DNA from: an uncultured Roseobacter sp.
Lineage (GTDB): Bacteria > Pseudomonadota > Alphaproteobacteria > Rhodobacterales > Rhodobacteraceae
Direction: 5' to 3'
DNA: 64,000 bases
Assembly: GCF_947493125.1 (NCBI RefSeq)
Contig: NZ_CANLQB010000007.1
Span: 248,001-312,000 of the forward strand
The notes below the pieces were generated by a model. It saw only the letters and a list, made by a program, of their open reading frames with translations. It was not told the origin of the DNA and did no database searches. Numbering within the stretch: the stretch's first letter is position 1; each line of letters starts with the position of its first letter. This document shows positions 27,587-36,109 of this stretch, piece after piece. Made by a program: the position numbers and the translations under genes.

Positions 27587-28348
27587 ATGCTGAAGACCCG
27601 GATCATCCCCTGCCTCGATGTGGCCGAGGGCCGCGTCGTGAAAGGCGTGAACTTCGTGGATCTGCGCGACGCAGGCGACCCGGTGGATGCGGCCATCGCC
27701 TATGACGCCGCCGGCGCGGACGAGCTCTGCTTTCTCGACATCACCGCCACCCATGAGAACCGCGCCACCATGTTCGACGTGGTCACCCGCACCGCCGAGC
27801 ACTGCTACATCCCGCTGACCGTGGGAGGCGGCGTGCGCACCGCTGCGGATGTCCGCGCGCTGCTGCTGGCGGGAGCCGACAAGGTCTCCTTCAACTCCGC
27901 GGCCGTGGCCAACCCCGATGTGGTGGCGGACGCCGCGGATCAGTTCGGCAGTCAGTGCATCGTGGTGGCTTTAGATGCCAAGACCGTAAGCCCAGGAAAA
28001 TGGGAGATTTTCACCCACGGCGGGCGCAAACCCACCGGCATCGAAGCGGTGGACTTCGCACGAACCGTCACCGCAAAGGGTGCCGGGGAAATCCTGCTCA
28101 CCTCGATGGACCGGGACGGCACACGCGCGGGGTTCAACCTCCCGCTCACGCGCGCCATTTCCGAGGCCGTGTCCGTGCCGGTTATCGCATCAGGCGGCGT
28201 CGGCACGCTCGACCACCTGGTCGAAGGGGTCACGCAAGGCGGTGCCTCGGCGGTGCTTGCCGCATCCATCTTCCACTTCGGCGACTATACCATTGCCGAG
28301 GCCAAACGGCATATGGCCGCCGCCGGCATCCCGATGAGGCTCATATGA
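27587..28348 (+). CDS. hisF: Imidazole glycerol phosphate synthase, cyclase subunit
   Basis: 253 residues. The TIM-barrel cyclase that uses ammonia from HisH. The catalytic aspartates are in [20 protein letters not shown] and [20 protein letters not shown]; phosphate loops are [20 protein letters not shown] and [12 protein letters not shown]. The length is standard. Its TGA overlaps the hisE ATG (ATGA). Confidence 0.97.
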   Translation: MLKTRIIPCLDVAEGRVVKGVNFVDLRDAGDPVDAAIAYDAAGADELCFLDITATHENRATMFDVVTRTAEHCYIPLTVGGGVRTAADVRALLLAGADKVSFNSAAVANPDVVADAADQFGSQCIVVALDAKTVSPGKWEIFTHGGRKPTGIEAVDFARTVTAKGAGEILLTSMDRDGTRAGFNLPLTRAISEAVSVPVIASGGVGTLDHLVEGVTQGGASAVLAASIFHFGDYTIAEAKRHMAAAGIPMRLI

Positions 28349-28656
28349 CCCTGCAGGATCTCTTCACCACCATCGAAGCGCGCAAGACCGCCGACCCCGA
28401 GACCAGCTGGACCGCCCAGTTGCTCGCCAAAGGCCCGGAGAAATGTGCGGAGAAATTCGGCGAAGAAGCCATCGAGGCCATCATCGAGGCCACGCGGGGC
28501 GATAAGGCCAGGCTCACCGCCGAGGCCGCCGACGTGCTCTATCACCTCCTGGTGATGCTCGCCGCCTCCGATGTCCGCCTCGAGGACGTTCTGGCCGAAC
28601 TGCAACGCCGCCAAGGCCAATCAGGTCTTTCGGAAAAAGCCGCGCGTACCCCCTGA
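28345..28656 (+). CDS. hisE: Phosphoribosyl-ATP pyrophosphatase
   Basis: 103 residues, all-helical MazG-like enzyme for the second step of histidine synthesis. [20 protein letters not shown] and [20 protein letters not shown] carry the acidic metal-binding residues. It is translationally coupled to hisF by a four-base overlap. It is a stand-alone hisE, with hisI elsewhere. Confidence 0.96.
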   Translation: MTLQDLFTTIEARKTADPETSWTAQLLAKGPEKCAEKFGEEAIEAIIEATRGDKARLTAEAADVLYHLLVMLAASDVRLEDVLAELQRRQGQSGLSEKAARTP

Positions 28657-28714
28657 GGGTCGGCGGGCGGGCGCCTTTGGCCGCAAGGCCAAACAGAGCC
28701 GCCCAAGACCCTCA
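28654..28714. terminator. Large hairpin between convergent hisE and CoA-binding gene
   Basis: TGAGGGTC at 28654 pairs with GACCCTCA ending at 28714, inner GGGCGG pairs with CCGCCC, and the centre TTTGGCC-GCAA-GGCCAAA is a perfect stem with a tetraloop. There is no clear T-run, so it may act as a bidirectional terminator or as 3' end protection for both convergent genes. Confidence 0.55.
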
Positions 28715-29179
28715 AAGCTTGCTTGAAATCACCCCCGTCGCAAACCCGCCCATGCGCAACTCGCCAAAGAGCCGCTGATACTCGATCTTAGGGCAACGAT
28801 CCTGCACAACTGTCACTCCGCGCGCCTCCGCCGTCGCCGCGGCCTCAGGGTGAGAGACGCCGATCTGCATCCAGATCGTCTGCAATTCCGGAAAACACGT
28901 CAAAGCCTCGTCCACAATCGGCGGCACCGCCTCGGACCGACGAAAAATATCCACCATATCCACCGCACCATCGATGTCCGAGAGCGACGCGCGCACCTCG
29001 CGCCCGAACAGTCGCTGGCCTGCATGGCCGGGGTTCACCGGCACCACCTCATAACCCTTCAGATCCAGGTAGCGCGCCACGTAATAACTCGGCCGCACGG
29101 GGTTCATCGAGACACCAACCACCGCGATGCGGCGGGTGCGATTGAGAATCGCGCGCAGGAGATCGTCCGAATAAGCCAC
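28712..29179 (-). CDS. CoA-binding protein (YccU-like)
   Basis: 155 residues with a Rossmann-type CoA-binding domain: IAVVGVSMNPVRPSYYVARY, LDLKGYEVVPVNPGHAGQRL, and VDMVDIFRRSEAVPPIVDEA. The family (YccU/YneT) is small, cytosolic and of unknown function. It is convergent with hisE. The start has AGGAGG about 6 bases upstream. Confidence 0.9.
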   Translation of the reverse strand: MAYSDDLLRAILNRTRRIAVVGVSMNPVRPSYYVARYLDLKGYEVVPVNPGHAGQRLFGREVRASLSDIDGAVDMVDIFRRSEAVPPIVDEALTCFPELQTIWMQIGVSHPEAAATAEARGVTVVQDRCPKIEYQRLFGELRMGGFATGVISSKL

Positions 29180-29206
29180 CTGTCCCTCCTAGCGAAGCCG
29201 TAGGCC

Positions 29207-29241
29207 GAAAAAAAGCGCCCGATGCAAAAAGCAAGGGGCGC
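29207..29241 (-). terminator. Intrinsic terminator reading leftward
   Basis: On the minus strand GCGCCC and GGGCGC form a stem around a 15-base loop and are followed directly by TTTTTTT. It lies downstream of the zinc-ribbon gene (about 155 bases after its stop) and upstream of the CoA-binding gene. It may end the zinc-ribbon transcript or a small RNA encoded at 29242-29395. Confidence 0.6.
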
Positions 29242-29395
29242 GAAAAGGTACGGAACGAGGGACAGTCATGAAATCAAAAGGCGTTCCGAGCCCTTTGACA
29301 TGACACTTAGATAAGCGCATCGCAGCGCTTAACCAGACTGTCTCGCAAATCTGTGAACGAAGGGTTAATTTTATAAGCCAAATGCTGCCGATCTT

Positions 29396-29710
29396 CTAAT
29401 CGAAGATATCTTCGATCACATCGAACGCCTCTTCGATCAGATGCCGCATGAGTCCCTTGCGACGCTTATGGACCTTCTTTCGTTTCTTCGGGCTCTTGTA
29501 GGTGTGATACGCCCGCTCGTCACCGTGCCTGCGAACGGCTGATGGGCGCACCAGTTCCGTCTTGCCGGGGTGTTCCTGCGGCAGCCGTTTCAACTCATGC
29601 AAGGGCGCACCGCAACTGGAACAGGCCAGCTCATGCCGGTTGCGCCCCAGTACCAGCGCCGCACGGGTGCCGCAATAACAGCATGTTGCGATTTTTGTCG
29701 AATGACCCAT
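29396..29710 (-). CDS. Small zinc-ribbon protein with basic tail
   Basis: 104 residues. CCYCGTRAALVLGRNRHELA followed by CSSCGAPLHELKRLP gives two CxxC pairs, a zinc ribbon. The centre is strongly basic (YKSPKKRKKVHKRRKG), and the C-terminus is acidic (LIEEAFDVIEDIFD). This suggests a nucleic-acid-binding or ribosome-associated protein, but I know no function. It lies 24 bases downstream of the rRNA methyltransferase gene, on the same strand. Confidence 0.8.
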   Translation of the reverse strand: MGHSTKIATCCYCGTRAALVLGRNRHELACSSCGAPLHELKRLPQEHPGKTELVRPSAVRRHGDERAYHTYKSPKKRKKVHKRRKGLMRHLIEEAFDVIEDIFD

Positions 29711-29734
29711 GGCGTTCCCCTTACCCGCCGCGCG

Positions 29735-30511
29735 TCAGGCCGGGGGTTTACTTGCATATAAGGCGATGGCCGCCGCATTCGAGACGTTGAGCGAGCCAAA
29801 TCCGCTCCTCGCGTCGATCCGCACCAGCGCATCCACGGTCTCCTTGGTCTTGGCGCGCAGGCCCGGACCCTCGGCGCCAAGCACGAGCGCCACGGGCCTG
29901 TCCCGCTTGCCCTCCAGGGCTGCTTCGATGGTCTGATCGGCCTCGCCGTCGAGGCCCAGAACCACATACCCCATACGCTGCAATTCGGTGATGGCGTCAG
30001 CGAGGTTGCGCACGCGCAGATAGGGCTGCCGCTCCAGCGCACCACTGGCCGTTTTCGCCAACGCGCCGGTCTCCGGCGCCGAGTGATGCCGGGTACCAAT
30101 CACAGCCGAGGCACCCAGCACCTCTGCCGAGCGGAGGATTGCGCCCACGTTATGTGGATCGGTCACCCGGTCCAGCATCACCACGCGCGGCGCCGCGGGC
30201 CCGATACAGACCTGCTCCAGAGACCCCCAATCCAGCGGCTTGACCTCCAGAGCCGCGCCCTGATGCACCGAGCCGGGATCAAGCGGTGCGGAGAATTTTC
30301 GCGGATCGACCACCTCAGGCGTGATCCCACTCTCAAAAATGGCCTCGGCGAGCTTGGCCTGCGCGTTCAACGTCACCACAAGCCGCAGCTTTCGCCGCGC
30401 GGGGTTCAGCAGCGCATCGCGCACCGCATACAGGCCGAAGAGCCAGACAGTCTCCCGTCCCTGCGCCTTCTTCTCCTGCTCTTTCTGCACAACCCACTTG
30501 GGTTTTTTCAT
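29735..30511 (-). CDS. rlmB: 23S rRNA 2'-O-ribose methyltransferase, SpoU/TrmH family (RlmB-like)
   Basis: 258 residues from the ATG at 30511 (MKKPKWVVQKEQEKKAQGRE); the longer track start at 30589 lacks family sequence. The N-terminal substrate domain has WLFGLYAVRDALLNPARRK. The SPOUT knot motifs are present: VMLDRVTDPHNVGAILRSAE, PVALVLGAEGPGLR and FGSLNVSNAAAIALYAS. RlmB modifies a guanosine in the 23S rRNA peptidyl transferase region. TrmH relatives cannot be fully excluded. The tRNA-Tyr is divergent upstream. Confidence 0.9.
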   Translation of the reverse strand: MKKPKWVVQKEQEKKAQGRETVWLFGLYAVRDALLNPARRKLRLVVTLNAQAKLAEAIFESGITPEVVDPRKFSAPLDPGSVHQGAALEVKPLDWGSLEQVCIGPAAPRVVMLDRVTDPHNVGAILRSAEVLGASAVIGTRHHSAPETGALAKTASGALERQPYLRVRNLADAITELQRMGYVVLGLDGEADQTIEAALEGKRDRPVALVLGAEGPGLRAKTKETVDALVRIDARSGFGSLNVSNAAAIALYASKPPA

Positions 30512-30623
30512 CACGCCCGCCCCATGGTTGGCCCCGTCGAAAAAGGCGGTGATTTCGCCTTGACGCTTCTCAGCACCGCTTGTAATCACGCCTTCACCGC
30601 GGGTGCAACTGACCTCGCGGCGT

Positions 30624-30707
30624 GGGCGACAGGCCGCAAGGTGTGGCAGGGGACTGTAACTCCCTCGCGGAGACGCACGCCTGGTTCGATTCCAGGGTCG
30701 CCCACCA
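30624..30707 (+). tRNA. tRNA-Tyr (anticodon GUA)
   Basis: A class II tRNA with CCA encoded. Acceptor stem GGGCGAC pairs with GTCGCCC, D-stem GCCG/TGGC, anticodon stem GGGGA/TCCCT around loop CTGTAAC (anticodon GTA), a long variable arm (GCG-GAGA-CGC), and T-arm CCTGG-TTCGATT-CCAGG. The discriminator is A. Folded by hand; every stem forms. Confidence 0.93.
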
Positions 30708-30855
30708 TCTGCAAATTTCCATCACAACACCCCCCTAACAGCTTGAAAGGCGGGATCATTTCAGCGGTTCGAAGACCCTTATTTCGACCGTAGACCAAAG
30801 GCTCTGAAAAGGCCAAAGCTATCACATTCCGTATAAGGTCGAGGTTCCCTTTTTC

Positions 30856-32151
30856 TCATATTTCATAAGGGTTTGCGAGGAATCGTATGGCGTGTTCGAA
30901 CGACTTTCTGAAGGTGTCAGGTTTGGAGCCGACAAAAACGATACGCTCCTCTATCAGCCGGTTATCCTGCTCCATCATCTCGATACGTTTCTTATAGGCT
31001 CTAACCACACTGCAGCTATCGGCTTCGATTAAGCGATCAAGCAACTTGTCGATCTGTTTTTGCAGCTTTGCTGCTTCAGCCTTCAAGCTGTTGACTGCCG
31101 CACCCGACTTTGAAACCCGACCGTCCCATACATCCTTGAACATCTTCGCAGCAAGCTTGAGCAGTGCTTGACTAGGCACAAGTCGCCTTAAAACATCAGC
31201 TACCGCGCTCTCCACATCATCTCTGCGGACAGACTTTCTATGCGAAGGACACGACTTCTGTGCGCACAGGTCGTAAGGGTGCTTGACACCATTTCGACTA
31301 CGCGACCAGCAAGCCGTCATTGGCGCTCCACAATCAGCGCAACAGACAAATCCGCGAAGAGGAAAGTCTTCGTTTATGTCTTTACAACGAGGAGCCATGG
31401 CCTTTCCATCGAGGACATCCTGCACGCGGAGCCAATCCTCAAGCGAAAAAAGCGGTTCGTGGACTCCTCTTTGATCAATAATCCCCCAGTTCTTGACAGT
31501 GATCAGTCCGGTATAGAGCTTTCGTCTGAGAATGTCTGAAACAACAGACCGATGCACACCGCCGTTGGAGCAGCATCTGATATCTGAGTTCTCATCGAGA
31601 AACCGCTTCACTTCACCGATTGACCGAAATCTTTCATGTGTCATCCCTGAGAAAGCTTCGCGGACCATAGAAGCGGCTGGCTCATCCGGCACACGCATCC
31701 TCTCGTGCCCGGGAACCTTTTGATACTGATATCCTTAGACAGGTGCGAAGAGATAGTATCCTTGCTTCACCCGCGCGCTCATTTTCTGAATGACCTGACG
31801 ACGATTTTGTCTGCGCTCAAGCTCCCCCTTCGCAGCCATGATAGTCTCGATAAACTCGCCCTCTGGCGTATCCTCAAATCTGAAATTCAGACACTCGGGC
31901 GTCGCGCCCACATCGCTTAAAGTCCGTCGCAGCTTGATATGAAATTCAGTGTCACGCGAAAATCGCTTGAGATTGTCAAAAATGACCACAAAATTCTCGT
32001 CCGGCTGAGCTCGGAGGAACGCAAGCGATGCGACCATGCCCGGTCTGTCCATGAAGTCGCCACCACCCGACACATCGTCAGGAAACGTTGCCGCAACCTC
32101 ATACCCTTGGCTTGCAGCATATTCGCGACAACGGATTGCGGTCGCGGACAT
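30856..32151 (-). pseudogene. Large serine recombinase remnant (N-terminally truncated, in-frame stop)
   Basis: The frame from 32151 reads CREYAASQGYEVAATFPDDV, SGGGDFMDRPGMV, FVVIFDNLKRFSRDTEFHIK and ECLNFRFEDTPEGEFIETIM, the catalytic domain of a large serine recombinase, but lacks the first 30 or so residues with the nucleophilic serine. It stops at TAA 31735-31737 just before GYQYQKVPGHERMRVPDEPA. The same frame continues with the recombinase domain, a zinc ribbon (FVCCADCGAPMTACW, CAQKSCPSHRKS) and a coiled coil (LKAEAAKLQKQIDKLLDRLI) to 30856. The 5' end abuts the ridA-like gene. The DNA is visibly more AT-rich than its surroundings, a sign of transfer. It is almost certainly inactive. 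Confidence 0.85.
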
Positions 32152-32180
32152 TCCAGATCAGCCGAGCCAGCAGGCGCCCG

Positions 32181-32579
32181 TCACACGCCGGCGAGGACTT
32201 CGATCTCGACCAGTAACTCGGGACTGGCCAGGCCCGCCACAACCAGTGTCGTCACTGCCGGTGGGGTGTCGGTGCGCCAGCGGCTTTGACGGATCGCCGA
32301 GAGCTCCGGCAGATCGTCCGGGCGCGTCAGATAGTAGGTCACCCGCAAGATATCCGCGAGCCCCATGTCGCTCGCATTCAGCAGCGCCTCCACATGGTCC
32401 ATCGCCTGATGACACTGCCCAGCGAAATCAGGCGGTGTCGGACCCTCGAGCGGGATACCGATCTGTCCCGACAGAGCGATGAGGCGGCTGGGCGCTTCTA
32501 GCCGGGTGCCATGCGTGTAGATCCCCGCGAACTGGGGCGGTACAGGGCGGACAGTGGATGGGGACAGTCGTGTGAGCAT
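32181..32579 (-). CDS. RidA family protein (YjgF/UK114)
   Basis: 132 residues. ALSGQIGIPLEGPTPPDFAG, LLNASDMGLADILRVTYYLT and VTTLVVAGLASPELLVEIEV are the RidA trimer fold; the arginine that binds the substrate carboxylate in true RidA (in the NR-A-R-C region) is not obvious, so it may not be the canonical imine deaminase. It lies next to the recombinase remnant, whose 5' end stops about 30 bases from its 3' end. Cytosolic. Confidence 0.85.
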   Translation of the reverse strand: MLTRLSPSTVRPVPPQFAGIYTHGTRLEAPSRLIALSGQIGIPLEGPTPPDFAGQCHQAMDHVEALLNASDMGLADILRVTYYLTRPDDLPELSAIRQSRWRTDTPPAVTTLVVAGLASPELLVEIEVLAGV

Positions 32580-32827
32580 CGGTCGGATCCTTCTAATCTC
32601 CTTGACGCCGCGACCCTACCCACCGTGACGGCGCCGGAACCAATCAAAAGCCGCCCCTTAGCCAAAAGGCACACTTGTCGATCTTTTTACTCTTTCTCCG
32701 GCTTTGCAAACTGCCGCGCGGCGGCTGTCATAAGTCAGTTCAATCCGGCAACGCGATCTCTCAAACCACTTTTGCACCGCTGTTGTTGTTCCTATAGTTG
32801 CAAAAACCCCGGAGCAGACAGGCACAT

Positions 32828-33835
32828 ATGGCCGAGACGGCTGAGACATCCCGAACCGAGTTCAACGTTGTCGTGGTCGCGCAGAAGGGCCGGCTGACCT
32901 ATGAAGCGCTGCTCTTCGCCGCCTCGCTACGGCATATGAGCCCCGCATTCACAGGCCGTCTGCTGATCGCCGAGCCGCAGCCCGGTCCGCGGTGGCCGAA
33001 GGACCCGCGCATCACCGACCGCGCCGCTCTGGACCTGCTGCAATCCCTCGGCGCAGAGATCATCCCCTTCGCGTGTCATCACTTCGGCGCAGACTACCCC
33101 TATGGCAACAAGATCGAGATGCTGCACGCGCTGCCCGAGGAGGAGCCCTTTGTCTTTTTCGACACCGACACGCTGATCACCGGCGACCTGACAACGGTAC
33201 CTTTCGATTTCGACCGGCCCTCGGCCTCGCTGCGGCGCGAGGGCACCTGGCCGAAGCCGGAGCTCTACGGGCCGGGGTACACAGCCCTCTGGAAGTCGCT
33301 CTACGACAGGTTCGGGCTGGAGTTCGACAGCTCACTCGATCTGACCGAGCCGGATGAGTACTGGAAGCGCTATCTCTATTTCAACGCCGGCTATTTCTTC
33401 TATCGCTGTCCCCGGGCGTTCGGTGCCCGCTTTCAGGAGTATGCGGTCGCGATCCGAGACGATCCGCCGACGGCGCTCTGTGCGCAGGACCTGTACCCCT
33501 GGCTCGATCAGATCGCCCTGCCTCTGGTCATTCACAGCTTCGGCGGCGGGCGCGATACGCTGCCCGCCGGATTGCTCGACGGGTCGATCAGTTGCCACTA
33601 CCGCCTGTTCCCGCTGCTCTATGCACGGGAGAGCGATCACGTGATCAAGGTGCTGGAAGAGGTGGCCGCCCCCAACAAGCTCAAGAAGGTGCTGAAGACG
33701 CATGAGCCAATCAAGCGGATGGTCTATCAGGGACGTGGCCCCAAAGTGCGCGCGCTCTTTGACCAGAACCATCTCCCCAGACGGGAGCAGGCCATCAGAA
33801 ACCGCATCAAATCCAACGGCTTCTGGATGCGCTGA
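32828..33835 (+). CDS. Putative GT-A-like glycosyltransferase, conserved in Rhodobacteraceae-type genomes
   Basis: 335 residues from the ATG at 32828. It starts with a beta-alpha pattern (FNVVVVAQKGRLTYEALLFA), has YGNKIEMLHALPEEEPFVFF followed by DTDT, a DxD-type metal/nucleotide-sugar motif, then FNAGYFFYRCPRAFGARFQE and a SCHYR segment. This order (strand, DxD, FNAG) is usual for GT-A fold nucleotide-sugar transferases. There is no signal peptide or membrane helix. The acceptor is unknown and no glycan cluster surrounds it. Assignment is by motif only. Confidence 0.55.
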   Translation: MAETAETSRTEFNVVVVAQKGRLTYEALLFAASLRHMSPAFTGRLLIAEPQPGPRWPKDPRITDRAALDLLQSLGAEIIPFACHHFGADYPYGNKIEMLHALPEEEPFVFFDTDTLITGDLTTVPFDFDRPSASLRREGTWPKPELYGPGYTALWKSLYDRFGLEFDSSLDLTEPDEYWKRYLYFNAGYFFYRCPRAFGARFQEYAVAIRDDPPTALCAQDLYPWLDQIALPLVIHSFGGGRDTLPAGLLDGSISCHYRLFPLLYARESDHVIKVLEEVAAPNKLKKVLKTHEPIKRMVYQGRGPKVRALFDQNHLPRREQAIRNRIKSNGFWMR

Positions 33836-33908
33836 GGCCGCCGCCCTTGTATGCCCGCCGGGCTTGGCCTAACGATACCGGCAAAACACGTCCACGAGGA
33901 GGAACCCC

Positions 33909-35201
33909 ATGACAGACGGCCCCGATTACGGCTTTGACACGCTGCAGATCCACGCAGGCGCGCGGCCCGACCCGGCCACGGGCGCCCGGCAGACGCCAAT
34001 CTACCAGACCACGGCTTACGTGTTCCGCGATGCAGATCATGCCGCGGCGCTCTTCAATCTGCAGGAAGTGGGCTTCATCTACTCACGCCTGACCAACCCG
34101 ACCGTCGCGGTTCTGCAGGAGCGGATCGCGACGCTTGAGGGCGGTGTTGGCGCGGCGTGCTGCTCTTCGGGACACGCGGCACAGATCATGGCGCTCTTCC
34201 CGCTAATGGGGCCCGGCAAGAACATCGTCGCCTCGACGCGCCTTTATGGCGGCACAGTCACGCAGTTCAGCCACACCATCAAGCGCTTCGGCTGGTCCTG
34301 TACCTTCGTCGATTTCGATGATCTCGATGCGGTGAAAGCCGCGATTGACGACGACACGCGCGCCGTCTTCTGCGAGGCCATTGCGAACCCCGGTGGCTAT
34401 ATCACGGATCTCGACGCGATTGCGAAGATCTCCGACGCGGCGGGCATCCCGCTGATCGTCGACAACACCTCCGCCACCCCCTATCTTTGCCGCCCCATCG
34501 AGCACGGCGCGACACTGGTGGTGCATTCGACGACGAAGTACCTCACCGGCAACGGCACAGTGACGGGCGGTTGCGTGGTGGATTCAGGGAAGTTCGACTG
34601 GTCGGCGAATGACAAGTTCCCGTCGCTGAGCCAGCCCGAGCCCGCCTATCACGGTCTGAAGTTCCACGAAACCTTCGGGCCGCTGGCCTTCACTTTCCAC
34701 TCCATCGCCATCGGGCTGCGCGATCTTGGTATGACCATGAACCCGCAGGCGGCGCATTATACGCTGATGGGGACCGAGACACTGAGCCTGCGCATGGACA
34801 AACATGTGGAGAACGCCGAGACCGTGGCAGGCTGGCTCGAAAAGGACCCCAGGGTCGAATATGTGACCTATGCAGGCCTGAAATCCTCGCCCTATTTCGA
34901 CCGGGTCAAGAAGATCTGCCCGCGCGGCGCCGGCGGGCTCTTCACCTTCGCGATCAAGGGCGGCTATGAGGCCTGCGTCAAGTTCGTGAATGCACTGGAA
35001 ATCTTCAGCCATGTGGCGAACCTCGGCGACACGCGCAGCCTCGTCATCCACTCGGCCTCGACAACGCACCGGCAGCTGACGGCGGAGCAACAGGAGGCTG
35101 CGGGGGCCGGGCCGGGCGTGGTGCGGATCTCCATCGGGACAGAAAACGCCGAGGATCTCATCGCGGATCTCGATCAGGCGCTCTCAAAGGCAACGAGCTA
35201 A
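33909..35201 (+). CDS. metY: O-acetylhomoserine / O-acetylserine sulfhydrylase
   Basis: 430 residues, a Cys/Met-metabolism PLP enzyme. The start GFDTLQIHAGARPDPATGAR and QTPIYQTTAYVF are typical of MetY; the PLP lysine is in VVHSTTKYLTGNGTVTGGCV and the C-terminus has FSHVANLGDTRSLVIHSAST. It makes homocysteine from O-acetylhomoserine and sulfide. A Shine-Dalgarno GAGGAGG lies 6-8 bases upstream. Related gamma-lyases share these motifs, but length and start favour MetY. Confidence 0.92.
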   Translation: MTDGPDYGFDTLQIHAGARPDPATGARQTPIYQTTAYVFRDADHAAALFNLQEVGFIYSRLTNPTVAVLQERIATLEGGVGAACCSSGHAAQIMALFPLMGPGKNIVASTRLYGGTVTQFSHTIKRFGWSCTFVDFDDLDAVKAAIDDDTRAVFCEAIANPGGYITDLDAIAKISDAAGIPLIVDNTSATPYLCRPIEHGATLVVHSTTKYLTGNGTVTGGCVVDSGKFDWSANDKFPSLSQPEPAYHGLKFHETFGPLAFTFHSIAIGLRDLGMTMNPQAAHYTLMGTETLSLRMDKHVENAETVAGWLEKDPRVEYVTYAGLKSSPYFDRVKKICPRGAGGLFTFAIKGGYEACVKFVNALEIFSHVANLGDTRSLVIHSASTTHRQLTAEQQEAAGAGPGVVRISIGTENAEDLIADLDQALSKATS

Positions 35202-35223
35202 GACACCTCTTGCCGACAAAATA

Positions 35224-35243
35224 GGGCGCTCAGAGGAGCGCCC
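35224..35243. terminator. Bidirectional hairpin terminator between metY and SIMPL gene
   Basis: GGGCGCTC-AGAG-GAGCGCCC is a perfect 8-base stem with a 4-base loop. It has TTCGTTC after it on the plus strand and TATTTTG on the minus strand, between two convergent genes. Confidence 0.75.
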
Positions 35244-35267
35244 TTCGTTCGGCCCGGCAAGCCAGTG

Positions 35268-35951
35268 TCACTCGGCAATCGCAAAAACGATGTTGACCTG
35301 CGACATCACCGACACTTCGCCCTGAGCAATCGGCACATCCGCAGCCGAGCGCGCCATCGGCATATTGAGCATCTCGGGCCGGGCGCCGCCTCCATGCTCA
35401 CTGATCGTCTGAATGGCGCCCAGCGGGACTCCCGCCGCCGCGGCCAGCTGCTCAGCACGATCCACGGCATCCGCGACGGCCGCTGCCCGGGCCGCATCCT
35501 GCGCCGGTTTCGGGTCCTGCAGACCAAACGATAGCCCGTTGAAAGAATTTGCCCCATCGGTGATCACCAGATCCAGCACCCGGCCAAGCCCGTCGAGATC
35601 GCGCACGCGCACCATCAACATATTGGTCGCCGCGAACCCCGTGATCCGGCGGTTGTTCGAGGTGTAATCCGACCAGACGGGCTGCAGCGACAGCTGGTCG
35701 GTCTGCACATCGCGCGCGGCGACCCCGGCTTCTTCGAGGCGGGCCAATACCGCCGCGACCCCTTCGGTCGTGGCCGCCATGGCATCGGCGGCCTGTTCGG
35801 CCTGATGGGTCACACCAAGCCGCAGCATCGCCATATCAGGCACCGTTTCGACCGACCCCACACCCGTAACCGTGATCAGGCGATCTTCGTCGGCAAGGGC
35901 CAGCCCCGCGGAAAAGACCAGCATTAGCATCGTCTTCAGAACATATTTCAT
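35268..35951 (-). CDS. SIMPL domain (DUF541) periplasmic protein
   Basis: 227 residues from the ATG at 35951 (AGGAG seven bases upstream). A signal peptide (MKYVLKTMLMLVFSAGLALA) is followed by ITVTGVGSVETVPDMAMLRL, GVTHQAEQAADAMAATTEGV and QPVWSDYTSNNRRITGFAAT, the SIMPL/YggE family. YggE-type proteins have been linked to lower oxidative stress, mechanism unknown. The C-terminal region with MARSAADVPIAQGEVSVMSQ is typical too. It is convergent with metY. Confidence 0.92.
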   Translation of the reverse strand: MKYVLKTMLMLVFSAGLALADEDRLITVTGVGSVETVPDMAMLRLGVTHQAEQAADAMAATTEGVAAVLARLEEAGVAARDVQTDQLSLQPVWSDYTSNNRRITGFAATNMLMVRVRDLDGLGRVLDLVITDGANSFNGLSFGLQDPKPAQDAARAAAVADAVDRAEQLAAAAGVPLGAIQTISEHGGGARPEMLNMPMARSAADVPIAQGEVSVMSQVNIVFAIAE

Positions 35952-36109
35952 CGTTATTCTCCTGATTATGGCGGCATGTGATACAAGGGAGGGCCTCGAC
36001 GGCAAGCGGTTAATCCCGCGTTTACTTTTCCTCGGCAAAGACCTGCTGTATGCTTCGCTCGCCCATGAACCACCTGTGCAAGCCCTATCATGACTGGTAA
36101 ACCCACGAC

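Noticed and set aside
30586-30825. 79-residue minus-strand ORF (GDPGIEPGVRLREG ...)
   Set aside because: It is antisense to tRNA-Tyr; this peptide pattern is a well-known false ORF over tRNA genes.
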